Assembly (NCBI GenBank): GCA_025517485.1
Contig: JAOPKB010000005.1
Location: 62,001 to 126,000 of the forward strand
Source: Natronoglomus mannanivorans
Lineage (GTDB): Archaea; Halobacteriota; Halobacteria; Halobacteriales; Natrialbaceae
Direction: 5' to 3'
Length of the DNA: 64,000 nt
Positions 34,173 to 42,953 of this stretch are shown one piece after another. Positions within the stretch are counted from its first letter, which is position 1. Every line of letters begins with the position of its first letter. A model generated the notes under the pieces. That model searched no databases. It saw only the letters and a program-made list of their open reading frames with translations, and had not been told where the DNA came from. Made by a program: the position numbers and the translations under genes.

Positions 34173-35837
34173 ATGGAGTTCGCCGCCTTCGCTACCCACG
34201 CCGCCGAGATCGAAGCCGAGCCAGCCGACCTCGAGATCGTGGATCTCGTCACCGACCTCTTCGAGGACGCGGGTGACGCGGACGACGACCTCGCGATCCT
34301 CGCTCGATTCGTCCAGGGACGGGTCTTCCCGGCGTGGGACTCGACGACGCTGGATATCGGTCCCCGGTCGTGTTACGAAGCGATCGCCCGCGCGGCGGGC
34401 CAGAACGTGAGCGCGGCGGACGTCGAAGACGACCTCGCCGAGGTCGGTGAGATCGGCGCGGTCGCAGCGGGGTACGAGTTCGGCGGTCAACAGGGACTGG
34501 GTGCGTTCACCGGCGGCGGCAGTGCGAACGACCTCACTGTCCGCGAGGTCCACGAGACGCTGGTCGACCTCGCGACCGCCGAGGGAAGCGGCAGTCAGGA
34601 CCGCAAGGTCGACTTGCTGTTCTCGCTGTTCAACCGCTGTTCGAGCGAGGAGGCGTGCTATCTCGCCCGGATCGTCCTCTCGGAGATGCGTATCGGCGTC
34701 GGCGAGGGGACGGTCCGCGACGCGATCGCGGCCGCCTTCGACGTCCCGGTCGACCGCGTCGAACGGGCGCTGCAGGTCTCGAACGACTACGGTCGGGTCG
34801 CGGTCGTCGCCCGCGAGGAGGGACTCGAGGGACTGGACGCGCTGGACCTCGAGATCGGCCGTCCCGTCCAGGCGATGCTCGCACAGGCGGGCACCGTCAC
34901 CGACGCCCTCGAGTCGTGGGAGGAGGCGGCCGTCGAGTGGAAGTACGACGGCGCTCGCGTCCAGTTACACTACGACGGAGCGGAGACGACCGTCTTCTCG
35001 CGGAACATGGAGAACGTCACCGACGCGCTCCCCGAAGTCGTCGAGTTCGCCGCGGAGCACCTCGAGGAACCGGTGATCCTCGACGGGGAGGTCGTCGCCG
35101 TCGACGACGCGGGCGATCCGCTCCCGTTTCAGGAGGTGCTGCGGCGCTTCCGGCGAAAACACGACGTGGCGAAAGCTCGCGAGGACGTCGCCGTGGAACC
35201 GGTCTTCTTCGACTGTCTGCACGTCGCGGGCGAGGACCTGCTGGACGAGCCGCTGGTCGACCGCCACGCTCGACTCGAGTCGCTGCTCTCGGACGAGGGG
35301 CTCTCGACGCTCTGGCTCACCGACGACACGGCGAAAATCGAGGAGATCGACGCCGACGCTCTCGAGTCGGGCCACGAGGGGATCATGCTCAAAGACCCCG
35401 ACTCGGCGTACTCGCCGGGACGGCGCGGCAAACACTGGCTCAAGCGCAAACCCGACGTGGAGACGCTCGATCTGGTCGTCACGGGCGCGGAGTGGGGCGA
35501 AGGTCGCCGGGCGACGTTCCTCGGAACGTTTCTCCTCTCGGTCCGGGACGGCGACAGTTTCGAGACGATCGGGAAGGTCGCGACGGGGATCACCGACGAG
35601 CGCCTCGCCGAACTCACCGACCGCCTCGAGGCACACATCCGGACGGAGGAGGGACAGACGGTCGAACTCGAGCCCGCGGTCGTCTTCGAAGTCGGCTACG
35701 AGGAGATTCAGTCCTCGCCGACGTACTCGGCGGGCTACGCCCTCCGATTCCCGCGATTTCTCGGCGTCCGCGAGGACAAAGGCCCCGAGGATGCGGAGAC
35801 GCTCGAACGGGTTCTCGAGTTGCAGGGGTCCCAGTAG
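34173..35837 (+). CDS. lig: ATP-dependent DNA ligase (archaeal/eukaryal type)
   Basis: This is 554 residues. It has the DNA-binding N-terminal domain (1-220), the nucleotidyl-transferase motif I VEWKYDGARVQ with Lys257 as AMP acceptor, motif III near VFSRNMENVT, motif IV EGIMLKDPDS and motif V WLKRKPD. The C-terminal OB-fold ends at about residue 550. It joins Okazaki fragments. A TACTTAAAC TATA box at 34139-34147 and the ATG at 34173 give a leaderless transcript. Confidence 0.96.
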   Translation: MEFAAFATHAAEIEAEPADLEIVDLVTDLFEDAGDADDDLAILARFVQGRVFPAWDSTTLDIGPRSCYEAIARAAGQNVSAADVEDDLAEVGEIGAVAAGYEFGGQQGLGAFTGGGSANDLTVREVHETLVDLATAEGSGSQDRKVDLLFSLFNRCSSEEACYLARIVLSEMRIGVGEGTVRDAIAAAFDVPVDRVERALQVSNDYGRVAVVAREEGLEGLDALDLEIGRPVQAMLAQAGTVTDALESWEEAAVEWKYDGARVQLHYDGAETTVFSRNMENVTDALPEVVEFAAEHLEEPVILDGEVVAVDDAGDPLPFQEVLRRFRRKHDVAKAREDVAVEPVFFDCLHVAGEDLLDEPLVDRHARLESLLSDEGLSTLWLTDDTAKIEEIDADALESGHEGIMLKDPDSAYSPGRRGKHWLKRKPDVETLDLVVTGAEWGEGRRATFLGTFLLSVRDGDSFETIGKVATGITDERLAELTDRLEAHIRTEEGQTVELEPAVVFEVGYEEIQSSPTYSAGYALRFPRFLGVREDKGPEDAETLERVLELQGSQ

Positions 35838-35915
35838 CGAAGAGGGCGCTCGGTCGATCCCGTGTGACGCCGTTTGGGTGATCTGGCGAGGTGACTTAAA
35901 GCACCTTGAGCGATA

Positions 35916-36419
35916 ATGCCGAAGAGCAACGACATCCCGCGACTCTCATTATATATGGGAAAGCGGCGTCCAGTCCGTTCGAGTCAGTCGTCTGCCGAGT
36001 CCGAGTCACCCGGCGGATACTTGGACGCGGTCTTCGACGCGTTGGCTGCGTCTCGACGACAGCTGGTGGTCGTCGTCCTCTACCGCTCGGACCGAACGGC
36101 GGTCGAAACCCTCGCGAGGAAAATCACCGAGCTCGAGCGGGAGTTCGAAAGAGAGGACGACGAGATCGACGAGGGAGCAGTGGATCGGCGGGAGACGCGA
36201 AACGAAAACCGAAATCGAACCGGAGAGGGCGAGCAAAAGAGCGAGATCCAGACGGCGCTCAGACACGTTCACCTCCCAAAACTCGAGGACGCGCAGTTGA
36301 TCGAGTGGGACCGTCGCGACGACGTCGTTTCACTGGTTGAGGACCGCCGAACCGGAGACCTCGAGCGCCAACTCGTCCGAGACGTCGCGACGCGCCAGTT
36401 CGACAGACGGGTCGCGTAA
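35916..36419 (+). CDS. Haloarchaeal winged-helix domain protein (DUF7344-like)
   Basis: This is 167 residues. AVFDALAASRRQLVVVVLYR, then LARKITELEREFERE and QTALRHVHLPKLEDAQLIEW fit the haloarchaeal DUF7344 winged-helix layout, in which a split HTH is followed by the H-x-HLPKL-x-D block. An acidic/Arg insertion (about 85-110) separates the two halves. A TTAAA at 35895-35899 supports ATG 35916; an ATG 13 codons further on is the alternative. Probably a DNA-binding regulator. Confidence 0.7.
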   Translation: MPKSNDIPRLSLYMGKRRPVRSSQSSAESESPGGYLDAVFDALAASRRQLVVVVLYRSDRTAVETLARKITELEREFEREDDEIDEGAVDRRETRNENRNRTGEGEQKSEIQTALRHVHLPKLEDAQLIEWDRRDDVVSLVEDRRTGDLERQLVRDVATRQFDRRVA

Positions 36420-36492
36420 GCGAGTTTACCCGACCAGTTCCGTGTGTTTGGGTCCGCCTACCGTATCGACGACCCACTCGAGGTGAGCATCC

Positions 36493-36499
36493 TTAATAC
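36493..36499 (+). promoter_or_regulatory. TATA box of the hisC operon
   Basis: TTAATAC centred 26 bases before ATG 36522, fixing the start to the inner ATG rather than the upstream open frame at 36444. Confidence 0.55.
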
Positions 36500-36521
36500 C
36501 CGTCGGCAAAACGATTGGCGT

Positions 36522-37727
36522 ATGCAACCACGCGACCTGTCCGACCACGTCGCATACGAGGCGGGTCGAGGCATCGAAGAAGTCGCCCGCGAACTCGGGC
36601 GCGATCCCGAGGAGTTCATCAAACTCGCGTCGAACGAGAACCCACACGGGCCGGCACCGTCCGCGATCGTCGCGATCCGCGACACCGCCGACGGCGTCAG
36701 TTCCTACCCGAAAGCGGCCCACGCCGACCTCACCGACGCGATCGCAGACCGCTGGGACGTCGCCCCGGTGCAAGTCTGGCTCGCCAACGGCGGCGACGGC
36801 GCGATCGACTACCTCTCGCGGGCCGTCCTCGAGCCCGACGACGACGTCCTCGTTCCGGCGCCCGGATTCGCCTACTACGGCATGAGCGCGCGCTACCACC
36901 ACGGCGACGTTCGGGAGTACACCCTCTCGAGAGCGGACGACTTCGCACAGGACGCGGAGACGGTCCTCGAGGCCTACGACGGCGAACGAATCGTCTACCT
37001 CACCAGCCCGCACAACCCGTCTGGATCGACGATCGCACTCGCGGACGTCGAGGAGATCGCCGAGGAAACCGACGAAGAGACGCTCGTCGTCGTCGACGAG
37101 GCCTACGGCGAGTTCGCAGATACCGACAGCGCGCTGGCGCTGATCGAGGGTCGAAACGGGTTCGAGCCTCGAGACGACGTCGCCGTCCTGCGGACGTTCT
37201 CGAAGGCGTACGGTCTCGCCGGGCTTCGGCTGGGCTACGCGGTCGTGCCCGGTGAGTGGGCGGACGCCTACGCACGCGTAAATACGCCGTTTGCGGCGAG
37301 CGAGATCGCCTGCAACGCCGGTCTCGCGGCCCTCGAGGACGACGAACACGTCGCCCGGACCGTCGAGACGACGACCGCCGCGCGGGAGTACATCGAAGCG
37401 CGTGCGAACGCACGGGTCTGGGAGAGCGAGGGGAACTTCGTCCTCCTCGCGGTCGGTGACGCGAGCGCCGTCGCCGAGGAGATGCAAGCCCGCGGCGTCA
37501 TCGTCCGTGACTGTACGAGCTTCGGCTTGCCGGAGTGTATCCGGATCACCTGTGGGACCGAAGCCGAGACCGAACGTGCCGTCGAGACGCTCAACGCGGT
37601 GCTCGCCGACGGGTTCGGTGGGTCAGAGTTCGAGTTCGAGTCCGATGCCGATGCTGATGGTAATGGTGAGACCGAAACGGACGCGAGCGACACACGCGAC
37701 AACCAGCCCGAGGTGACCGACCAGTGA
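36522..37727 (+). CDS. hisC: Histidinol-phosphate aminotransferase
   Basis: This is 401 residues. KLASNENPHGPAPSAI, the PLP region LTSPHNPSGST, VVDEAYGEFAD and the Schiff-base Lys in RTFSKAYGLAGLRLGYAV are the fold-type I aspartate aminotransferase motifs of HisC. It converts imidazole acetol phosphate to histidinol phosphate. The last 30 residues form an acidic Glu/Asp tail, beyond the usual family end. The stop overlaps the GTG of the next gene (GTGA), the first of two overlaps making a three-gene operon. Confidence 0.94.
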   Translation: MQPRDLSDHVAYEAGRGIEEVARELGRDPEEFIKLASNENPHGPAPSAIVAIRDTADGVSSYPKAAHADLTDAIADRWDVAPVQVWLANGGDGAIDYLSRAVLEPDDDVLVPAPGFAYYGMSARYHHGDVREYTLSRADDFAQDAETVLEAYDGERIVYLTSPHNPSGSTIALADVEEIAEETDEETLVVVDEAYGEFADTDSALALIEGRNGFEPRDDVAVLRTFSKAYGLAGLRLGYAVVPGEWADAYARVNTPFAASEIACNAGLAALEDDEHVARTVETTTAAREYIEARANARVWESEGNFVLLAVGDASAVAEEMQARGVIVRDCTSFGLPECIRITCGTEAETERAVETLNAVLADGFGGSEFEFESDADADGNGETETDASDTRDNQPEVTDQ

Positions 37728-38296
37728 GAGTCGCCGTCACCGGAACACCGGGGACGGGAAAGACGACCGCGACGAGGTACCTCGAAAGCGGTGGCCGGGA
37801 TTCCGATTCCGGGTCCGAGTCCGAATCCGAACCCGAGAACGACTCCACCATCGACCTCGAGGTCGTCCACCTCAACGAACTAATCGAGGACGACGAGCTG
37901 TACACCGCAGTCGACGAGGACCGCAACAGCGTCGTCGCCGACCTCGACGCGCTCGGCGAGCGCCTCGAGGGGCGTGACGACGTCCTCATCGAATCGCACC
38001 TCGCACACCACCTCGAGGCAGACCGCGTCGCAGTGTTGCGCTGTAGCCCCGCCACGCTCGAGAGTCGACTTCGCGAGCGGGGCGAATCCGAGGCCAAGGC
38101 ACGAGAGAACGCCGAGAGCGAAGCGCTCGACGTCGTCCTCGCCGAGGCGGTCGAGAATCACGGCCTCGAGTCGGTGTACGAGATCGATACGACCGATCGC
38201 GAACCGGCGGCCGTCGCGGGCGAACTCGCGGCAGTCTGTCGAGGTGACCGCGAACCGAGTGCAGGGACGGTCGACTTCGTGGAGTACCTGACATGA
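37724..38296 (+). CDS. AK6/Fap7-type adenylate kinase family protein
   Basis: This is 190 residues starting at GTG 37724. P-loop VTGTPGTGKTTATRYL, then LNELIEDDELY and DVLIESHLAHHL fit the archaeal homologue of AK6/Fap7, an NTPase linked to 40S/30S maturation as well as nucleotide kinase activity. An acidic Ser/Glu run occupies residues 24-42, where other members have a short loop. Overlap with hisC by four bases and with the next gene by four (ATGA) indicates coupled translation. Confidence 0.88.
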   Translation: MRVAVTGTPGTGKTTATRYLESGGRDSDSGSESESEPENDSTIDLEVVHLNELIEDDELYTAVDEDRNSVVADLDALGERLEGRDDVLIESHLAHHLEADRVAVLRCSPATLESRLRERGESEAKARENAESEALDVVLAEAVENHGLESVYEIDTTDREPAAVAGELAAVCRGDREPSAGTVDFVEYLT

Positions 38297-38907
38297 CGCT
38301 CGATCAACTCCGCCCCTACGTGTCCGGGTTTCTCGACCCGTTCGTGAAGGGGTTCGACAGGATGGGGATGACGCCCAACGGGGTGAGCGTACTGGCGTTC
38401 GGGATGGCAATCGCCGCGGCCATCGCGTTCTACGCCGGCGGCGTCGAGGACCGGGTCTGGTACGTCGCCGCCGCGACGCTGGTCTTCCTCAACGGCTGGC
38501 TCGACATCGTCGACGGGGCGCTGGCTCGCGAGCAGGAGGTCGCCTCCGCCGGCGGCGACCTGTTAGATCACGTCCTCGACCGGTACGCAGACATCGTCGT
38601 CATCGGCGGCCTCGCGGCCGGTGTCGAGGACTTCGTGCTCGGCTTCGCGGCCGTCACCGGCGTCGTAATGACCTCTTACCTCGGAACGCAAGCACAGGCG
38701 GTCGGCCTCGATCGGGTCTACGGCGGCCTCGTCGGCCGGGCCGATCGACTCGCGATCATCGGGATCGTCGGCTTCCTCGCGTACCCGATCGACGGCGTCT
38801 ACGCCGGGTTCACGATCGTTGGCTGGCTCCTCGTCTTCCTCGCTGTCGTCGGTCACCTGACCGCACTCCAGCGCTTTTTCTACTCCTGGCGTGCACTGGA
38901 CAAGTGA
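38293..38907 (+). CDS. CDP-alcohol phosphatidyltransferase family protein
   Basis: This is 204 residues, with about five to six membrane spans. The diagnostic motif D-G-x2-A-R-x8-G-x3-D-x3-D is present (DGALAREQ ... GGDLLDHVLD). Members attach a polar alcohol to CDP-archaeol, for example archaetidylinositol-phosphate or archaetidylglycerol-phosphate synthase. The start overlaps the AK6 stop. Which head group is used cannot be told from sequence by eye. Confidence 0.93.
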   Translation: MTLDQLRPYVSGFLDPFVKGFDRMGMTPNGVSVLAFGMAIAAAIAFYAGGVEDRVWYVAAATLVFLNGWLDIVDGALAREQEVASAGGDLLDHVLDRYADIVVIGGLAAGVEDFVLGFAAVTGVVMTSYLGTQAQAVGLDRVYGGLVGRADRLAIIGIVGFLAYPIDGVYAGFTIVGWLLVFLAVVGHLTALQRFFYSWRALDK

Positions 38908-38952
38908 GAACGCGCCGCATCCTTTATCACTCGCCGCGATATAGAACCGGGC

Positions 38953-39513
38953 ATGGTCCAGTGCGAGATGTGTGGCGCCGAGACGTCGTCCCCGAAGACG
39001 ATCAAGGTCGAGGGCGCGAAGTTGGATGTCTGTTCGGACTGCACCGACTTCGGCACTGAAGTGAAAACCACCTCGAGTTCGAGTACCTCGACGAAGTATT
39101 CGACGAGTTCCTCGAGTTCGAACGGCAATTCCTCCGGTAGCTCGAGCGGCGGGCAATCCCCTGGTGCGAGTGCCAGTTCGAGTTCGAGCTCTTCCAGTCG
39201 GTCGCGTCGCTCGGATATGTTCGACGACATGGACGAGATCGTGACCGACTACGACGACCGAATCCGTCGCGCTCGCGAACAGGAAGGGCTCAGCCAATCT
39301 GATCTCGCGAACGAACTCAACGAGAAGGCGAGTCTCATCCGCAAACTCGAGCGCGGTGATACGCTGCCGAGCGATCGGGTCCAGTCGAAACTCGAACGGT
39401 TCCTCGACATCAGCCTCTCCGGCGGTGGCGGCTCCGCGGAGGACACGGAGTGGAGCGGTGGCTCCTCGAGCGGGAGTTACACCCTCGGTGACGTCGTCAA
39501 GCGAAAGGACTGA
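38953..39513 (+). CDS. Multiprotein bridging factor 1 homologue (MBF1)
   Basis: This is 186 residues. An N-terminal zinc ribbon (CEMCGAET ... CSDC), a Ser/Thr/Gly-rich linker of about 50 residues, and a C-terminal cro/C1-type helix-turn-helix (RAREQEGLSQSDLANELNEK). This is the archaeal MBF1 layout, a transcription co-regulator. The linker is unusually long and Ser-rich. TTTATCA at 38920-38927 gives a leaderless start. Confidence 0.93.
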   Translation: MVQCEMCGAETSSPKTIKVEGAKLDVCSDCTDFGTEVKTTSSSSTSTKYSTSSSSSNGNSSGSSSGGQSPGASASSSSSSSSRSRRSDMFDDMDEIVTDYDDRIRRAREQEGLSQSDLANELNEKASLIRKLERGDTLPSDRVQSKLERFLDISLSGGGGSAEDTEWSGGSSSGSYTLGDVVKRKD

Positions 39514-39684
39514 GCGCCGACCGACCGTCGAGACCCGTTTGCTCGCCGAGTTGTCGTGCTACTCTATGGTCGCTGTTTTTCGTGGGGGAGTGTTCGTGAT
39601 CGGGAGACAGAGGAAGAGACAGAGACGTCGACAGGATTTGCAATACTCGAAACCTATTTCCGGTACGCGCCTGCGGTATCCGAT

Positions 39685-40329
39685 ATGCTCGTCCTCATCA
39701 ACCTCAAGACGTACCCGTGTGATCCGATCGCCGTCGCGACCGCCGCACGGGAGGTCGACGAAACGACGACAGCACGGATCGCCGTCGCACCACAAGCCGC
39801 CCACCTCGAGCGCGTCGCAGAGACCGGCGTCGAGACCTGGGCCCAGCACGTCGACCCGATCGAGCACGGCAGCAACACCGGCCACGCCCTCGCCGAAACC
39901 GTCAGTGAGGCGGGTGCGGTCGGGACGCTCCTCAACCACTCCGAACGCCGGCTCCGACTGGCCGATATCGACGGCTCCCTCGAGGCGGCCCGCCGTGCCG
40001 ACCTCGAGACGATCGTCTGTGCGAACAACCCGGCACAGATCGGTGCCGCCGCGGCGCTCGGCCCCGACGCGGTCGCCGTCGAACCGCCGAAACTGATCGG
40101 AACCGGGACGCCGGTGAGTCAGGCCGATCCGGACGTCGTCGAGGACGCCGTCGACGCTGCCGCAGCGGCCGGCGAGGACGTTTCGGTGCTCTGTGGGGCC
40201 GGAATCTCGACTGGCGAGGACGTCGTGGCAGCCCGAGAACTCGGTGCCGAAGGTGTGTTACTCGCGAGTGGCGTCGCCAAAGCCGACGATCCAAGAGCCG
40301 CACTCGAGGCACTCGTCGAGCCGCTGTAA
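39685..40329 (+). CDS. tpiA: Triosephosphate isomerase
   Basis: This is 214 residues from ATG 39685, the compact archaeal form. NLKTYPCD holds the catalytic Asn-Lys pair, LLNHSERRL the His, [12 protein letters not shown] the Glu and loop 6, and [13 protein letters not shown] the phosphate site. It interconverts dihydroxyacetone phosphate and glyceraldehyde 3-phosphate. An upstream extension of the frame to 39556 lacks family sequence. Confidence 0.96.
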   Translation: MLVLINLKTYPCDPIAVATAAREVDETTTARIAVAPQAAHLERVAETGVETWAQHVDPIEHGSNTGHALAETVSEAGAVGTLLNHSERRLRLADIDGSLEAARRADLETIVCANNPAQIGAAAALGPDAVAVEPPKLIGTGTPVSQADPDVVEDAVDAAAAAGEDVSVLCGAGISTGEDVVAARELGAEGVLLASGVAKADDPRAALEALVEPL

Positions 40330-40443
40330 TTGAACTCGGACCGGAGTTAATAACTATAGGAAATTCCTATTTCGACTATCGATCGAATAACGACTAGCAG
40401 CTTTTGATTCAGGCCGTTGATGCTCCGATGTCGTTCAGTTACA

Positions 40444-40452
40444 TTAATAACG
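40444..40452 (+). promoter_or_regulatory. TATA box of the TIR-domain gene
   Basis: ATTAATAAC, centred 29 bases before ATG 40477, in a 140-base AT-rich gap. Confidence 0.5.
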
Positions 40453-40476
40453 AATTGACTGTTCTGTAGAAGACGA

Positions 40477-41085
40477 ATGACCGGAGAACAGATCTTCGTC
40501 TCGCACGCACCCGCAGATCTCGAACTGGTACAGGAGCTGTTCTCCACGGTCAAGAACTTCCCCTTCGGCGTCCACATCGCACTCGAAGAGGTCGAATCCG
40601 GGCGAAGCCGGAAACGCCTCGAGGGCCGACTCGCGAACAGTGACCTCGTCGTCGCCGTCCTCACCGCAGAGTCGGCGAAGAGTCAGTGGATCAACCAGGA
40701 GATCGGCTACGCCCTCGCGAAGGGGATTCCCGTGCTCCCGCTGTACGAGAGCGGCGACCTCCGCGGTGGCTTCGTTACCGAGATCGAGGGGGTCACGCTC
40801 GATCGGGAGAACCTCTCGTTTACGGTGTTCAACCTGCTCTGTCGGCTTCGTGCGGAGCTCGCACCGCTTGGCGCGCTCTCGGTTCCCAACTGGTACATCC
40901 GGTTTCCCTGTACGCTGGCCGACTGTGGCCATCCGGTCACCCTCGAACTCGAGGAGGGCCAGACGAAGCTGTGGAAGCGATACGAACACGGCCAGCTCCT
41001 CGACGTGTCCTGTGAGGTCTGTGAGTCGACGTACTACTTCGATCCGGCGACGATCGGGTTCGTCCGGCGAGAAGGCGGAATATAG
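40477..41085 (+). CDS. TIR-domain protein with C-terminal zinc ribbon
   Basis: This is 202 residues. The N-terminal part (5-100) shows the TIR order: strand IFVSHAPADLE, then VESGRSRKRLEGRLANSDLV, strand VVAVLTAES, and SQWINQEIGYAL with Glu75 at the position of the catalytic Glu of NAD-cleaving TIR enzymes. The C-terminal part has Cys145, Cys150, Cys179 and Cys182, a likely zinc ribbon. TIR proteins in prokaryotes serve in antiphage systems (Thoeris, CBASS and others) by consuming NAD or making signals, but no partner gene lies next to it. NADase activity is inference. Confidence 0.78.
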   Translation: MTGEQIFVSHAPADLELVQELFSTVKNFPFGVHIALEEVESGRSRKRLEGRLANSDLVVAVLTAESAKSQWINQEIGYALAKGIPVLPLYESGDLRGGFVTEIEGVTLDRENLSFTVFNLLCRLRAELAPLGALSVPNWYIRFPCTLADCGHPVTLELEEGQTKLWKRYEHGQLLDVSCEVCESTYYFDPATIGFVRREGGI

Positions 41086-41138
41086 TTTCGTATCGACACG
41101 GCCCAATCGTTGTCCCTACCGGTCCGTTCGAGGGTCAG

Positions 41139-41807
41139 TTACTGAAGCCGGTCGTAGGCCTCTTTGACGAGTTTGAACGCTGAACGACTCCCGCTCTTCC
41201 GATCCGGGTGGGCGTGTTTGATCTGCTGGAGGAACGCCGATCGGATCTCCGCTTCCGAGGCGTCCGCGTCGACGTCGAGGACCTCCCGCGCCTCGGCTTT
41301 TCTGAGCTTGACGTCGTTGACGATTCCTCTCTCTTCGGCCGCGTCTTTACAGTCCGGACACAGCTCCTCGGTCCGCCCGTCGATCGTCGTCACGTGGAAC
41401 AACTCGACGCTCACCCACTCGTGGCACTGACTACAGAGGTTGCGACGCGTGGCGAGTTCGGTCGTATCCGCGCCGGTCGATTCGTTCGAGACCGACGTAT
41501 TGGTTCCTCCGTCGCTGTAGCCGGGAACCTCCGTGAGACAGTCCGGGCAGCACGTGATGACCGTTCCGTCCGTCAACACGGCGTCTTCGAGGTCGGTCTG
41601 TCGAAACGTATCGTTACAGCCGTCACACGTCCCTCGTTGCTGGTCGAGCGAGGAGAGTTTCCGGGCAGCCTCTCGAGCGTGGGGCTCACAGTCGGGACAG
41701 CACGCGAGCGAGTCTCCATCGGGCATCGACACCGCCGTCAGGTCCTCGAGCGGGACGGTCCGTCCGCAGCCGTCACAGCCTTCACGTCGGTCGTCTGCCA
41801 CTGCCAT
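41139..41807 (-). CDS. Zinc-ribbon protein with C-terminal J domain
   Basis: This is 222 residues. Three Cys pairs-of-pairs (CDGCG...CCPDC at 11-40, CDGCN...CCPDC at about 61-89, CSQCH...CPDC at about 125-151) form zinc ribbons, followed by a J domain at about 165-222 that includes AHPDRKSG with the HPD motif. This is the reverse of classical DnaJ, where the J domain is N-terminal. It would stimulate an Hsp70 ATPase with substrates held by the zinc modules. Start at ATG 41807. Confidence 0.85.
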   Translation of the reverse strand: MAVADDRREGCDGCGRTVPLEDLTAVSMPDGDSLACCPDCEPHAREAARKLSSLDQQRGTCDGCNDTFRQTDLEDAVLTDGTVITCCPDCLTEVPGYSDGGTNTSVSNESTGADTTELATRRNLCSQCHEWVSVELFHVTTIDGRTEELCPDCKDAAEERGIVNDVKLRKAEAREVLDVDADASEAEIRSAFLQQIKHAHPDRKSGSRSAFKLVKEAYDRLQ

Positions 41808-42389
41808 CGATCGAATCGTACGTAGTCGACCTACATTAGTCCTGCCTTACATCAATGCGGAATCTACCGGTCTCGCTCTCGGGCCGATCACACAGCGACG
41901 GCGGCGTCGCCGGGTCCAGCCACCTGGCCCGACCGCCGACCACTCCTCGCCAGCCGGCGTCGCGTCCCGTCTTCGACGTGCCGGTAATAGTCGATTGGCA
42001 CGTCGAGGCTGGAGACACGGTCGAGAGAGTCACCGTTCGCGAACGAGAATGGGGATGCTAACAAAGTACGTAGACGGACGTGGTATAGGAGTGCGAGGAG
42101 GGATACCTCGCACCCGACGTGCTGTCCGTTGGACGACCCCGGCGACGCCAGTCGCCGAGGTTCCTCCTCTCCTGTCGCCCGATGTCGTCTCCTCGAGCCT
42201 CGAGCCTCGAGCCTCGACTCTCGAGTTCCGGATATCGTGTTCTCTGTCTCGACTCTCGAGCGGTGTCTTCGACGATCTCTCGATCTCGCGTCGACCTCGC
42301 GCGTCGACCGAGAGTCGCTGGACAACTACTCGAGCACTGGGTTACGGCAAACCGGGACAATCAAGCGCTCGTAGTCGCGAGACGAACGT
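41808..42389. other. Gene-free stretch with a hairpin and a short tandem repeat
   Basis: About 580 bases. The hairpin GTGCGAGG-AGGGATA-CCTCGCAC lies at about 42090-42112, and three to four copies of CCTCGAG follow at about 42192-42216. No coding frame resembles a known family. The hairpin might be a terminator, a small RNA or an old transposon end. Confidence 0.4.
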
Positions 42390-42833
42390 ATGGGAATAGA
42401 CGGTTCGACGGAGTCCGAAGCGACCGGATACGTGGCTTCCATCGCAGGAGACCGACGCGTCCCGGTGGTCGGACTCGTCGACGTAGGGCTGCTCGTGACG
42501 CTCGTCCTGATCGGTGTCCGCGAACACGGGACGAATCCGTTTGCAGAGCCCGTCACAGCTCTCACGACGGCGGTTCCGTTCGTCGTCGCCTGGGTTCCGA
42601 TCGCCGCGCTCGCGGGCGTATACAGAACCGAGACGCTGACGACGCCGACTCGAGCGGCACGAGTGACAGCGATCGGGTGGCTGGCCGCGGCCAACGTCGG
42701 CTTGATTCTCCGGTCGTCGGGACTGTTCGACGGTGGCTCGACCTGGCCGTTCAATCTCGTCTTGACCGGACTCGGACTACTCGTTCTCGTGGGTTGGCGC
42801 GTCGCCGTCGCGTCAGTCCTCGAAGCACGTTGA
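42390..42833 (+). CDS. DUF3054 family membrane protein
   Basis: This is 147 residues with four hydrophobic spans. VVGLVDVGLLVTLVLIGVRE, PFVVAWVPIAALAGVYR and IGWLAAANVGLILRS are the blocks of DUF3054. A polar N-terminal 20 residues precedes span 1. Function not known. Monocistronic. Confidence 0.85.
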   Translation: MGIDGSTESEATGYVASIAGDRRVPVVGLVDVGLLVTLVLIGVREHGTNPFAEPVTALTTAVPFVVAWVPIAALAGVYRTETLTTPTRAARVTAIGWLAAANVGLILRSSGLFDGGSTWPFNLVLTGLGLLVLVGWRVAVASVLEAR

Positions 42834-42933
42834 GGCGTACGCGGCGGTTCGGGCGACCGAGGAAACGGCGCTGAAGTACGAGTGGTGAGACTGTGTCCGG
42901 TCTGGTGGGCTCTACGGTCTCCTTCGACATCGA

Positions 42934-42953
42934 CCCACGACTGAAGTCGTGGG
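42934..42953 (-). repeat. Solo IS200/IS605-type right-end hairpin
   Basis: CCCACGAC-TGAA-GTCGTGGG is the reverse complement of a hairpin nearly identical to that at 4538-4557, and it shares GAAAGCCCACGAC on the flank. No tnpB remnant is seen on its right side, so this is either a left-over end or a short non-autonomous element. Confidence 0.65.

Noticed and set aside
36060..36250. CTCGAG and similar palindromes frequent across the window
   Set aside because: They come from common Leu-Glu (CTC GAG) codon pairs in an acidic, GC-rich proteome and were not treated as regulatory sites.
36426..37487. A 353-codon minus-strand open frame
   Set aside because: Lies opposite hisC, whose PLP motifs are unambiguous.
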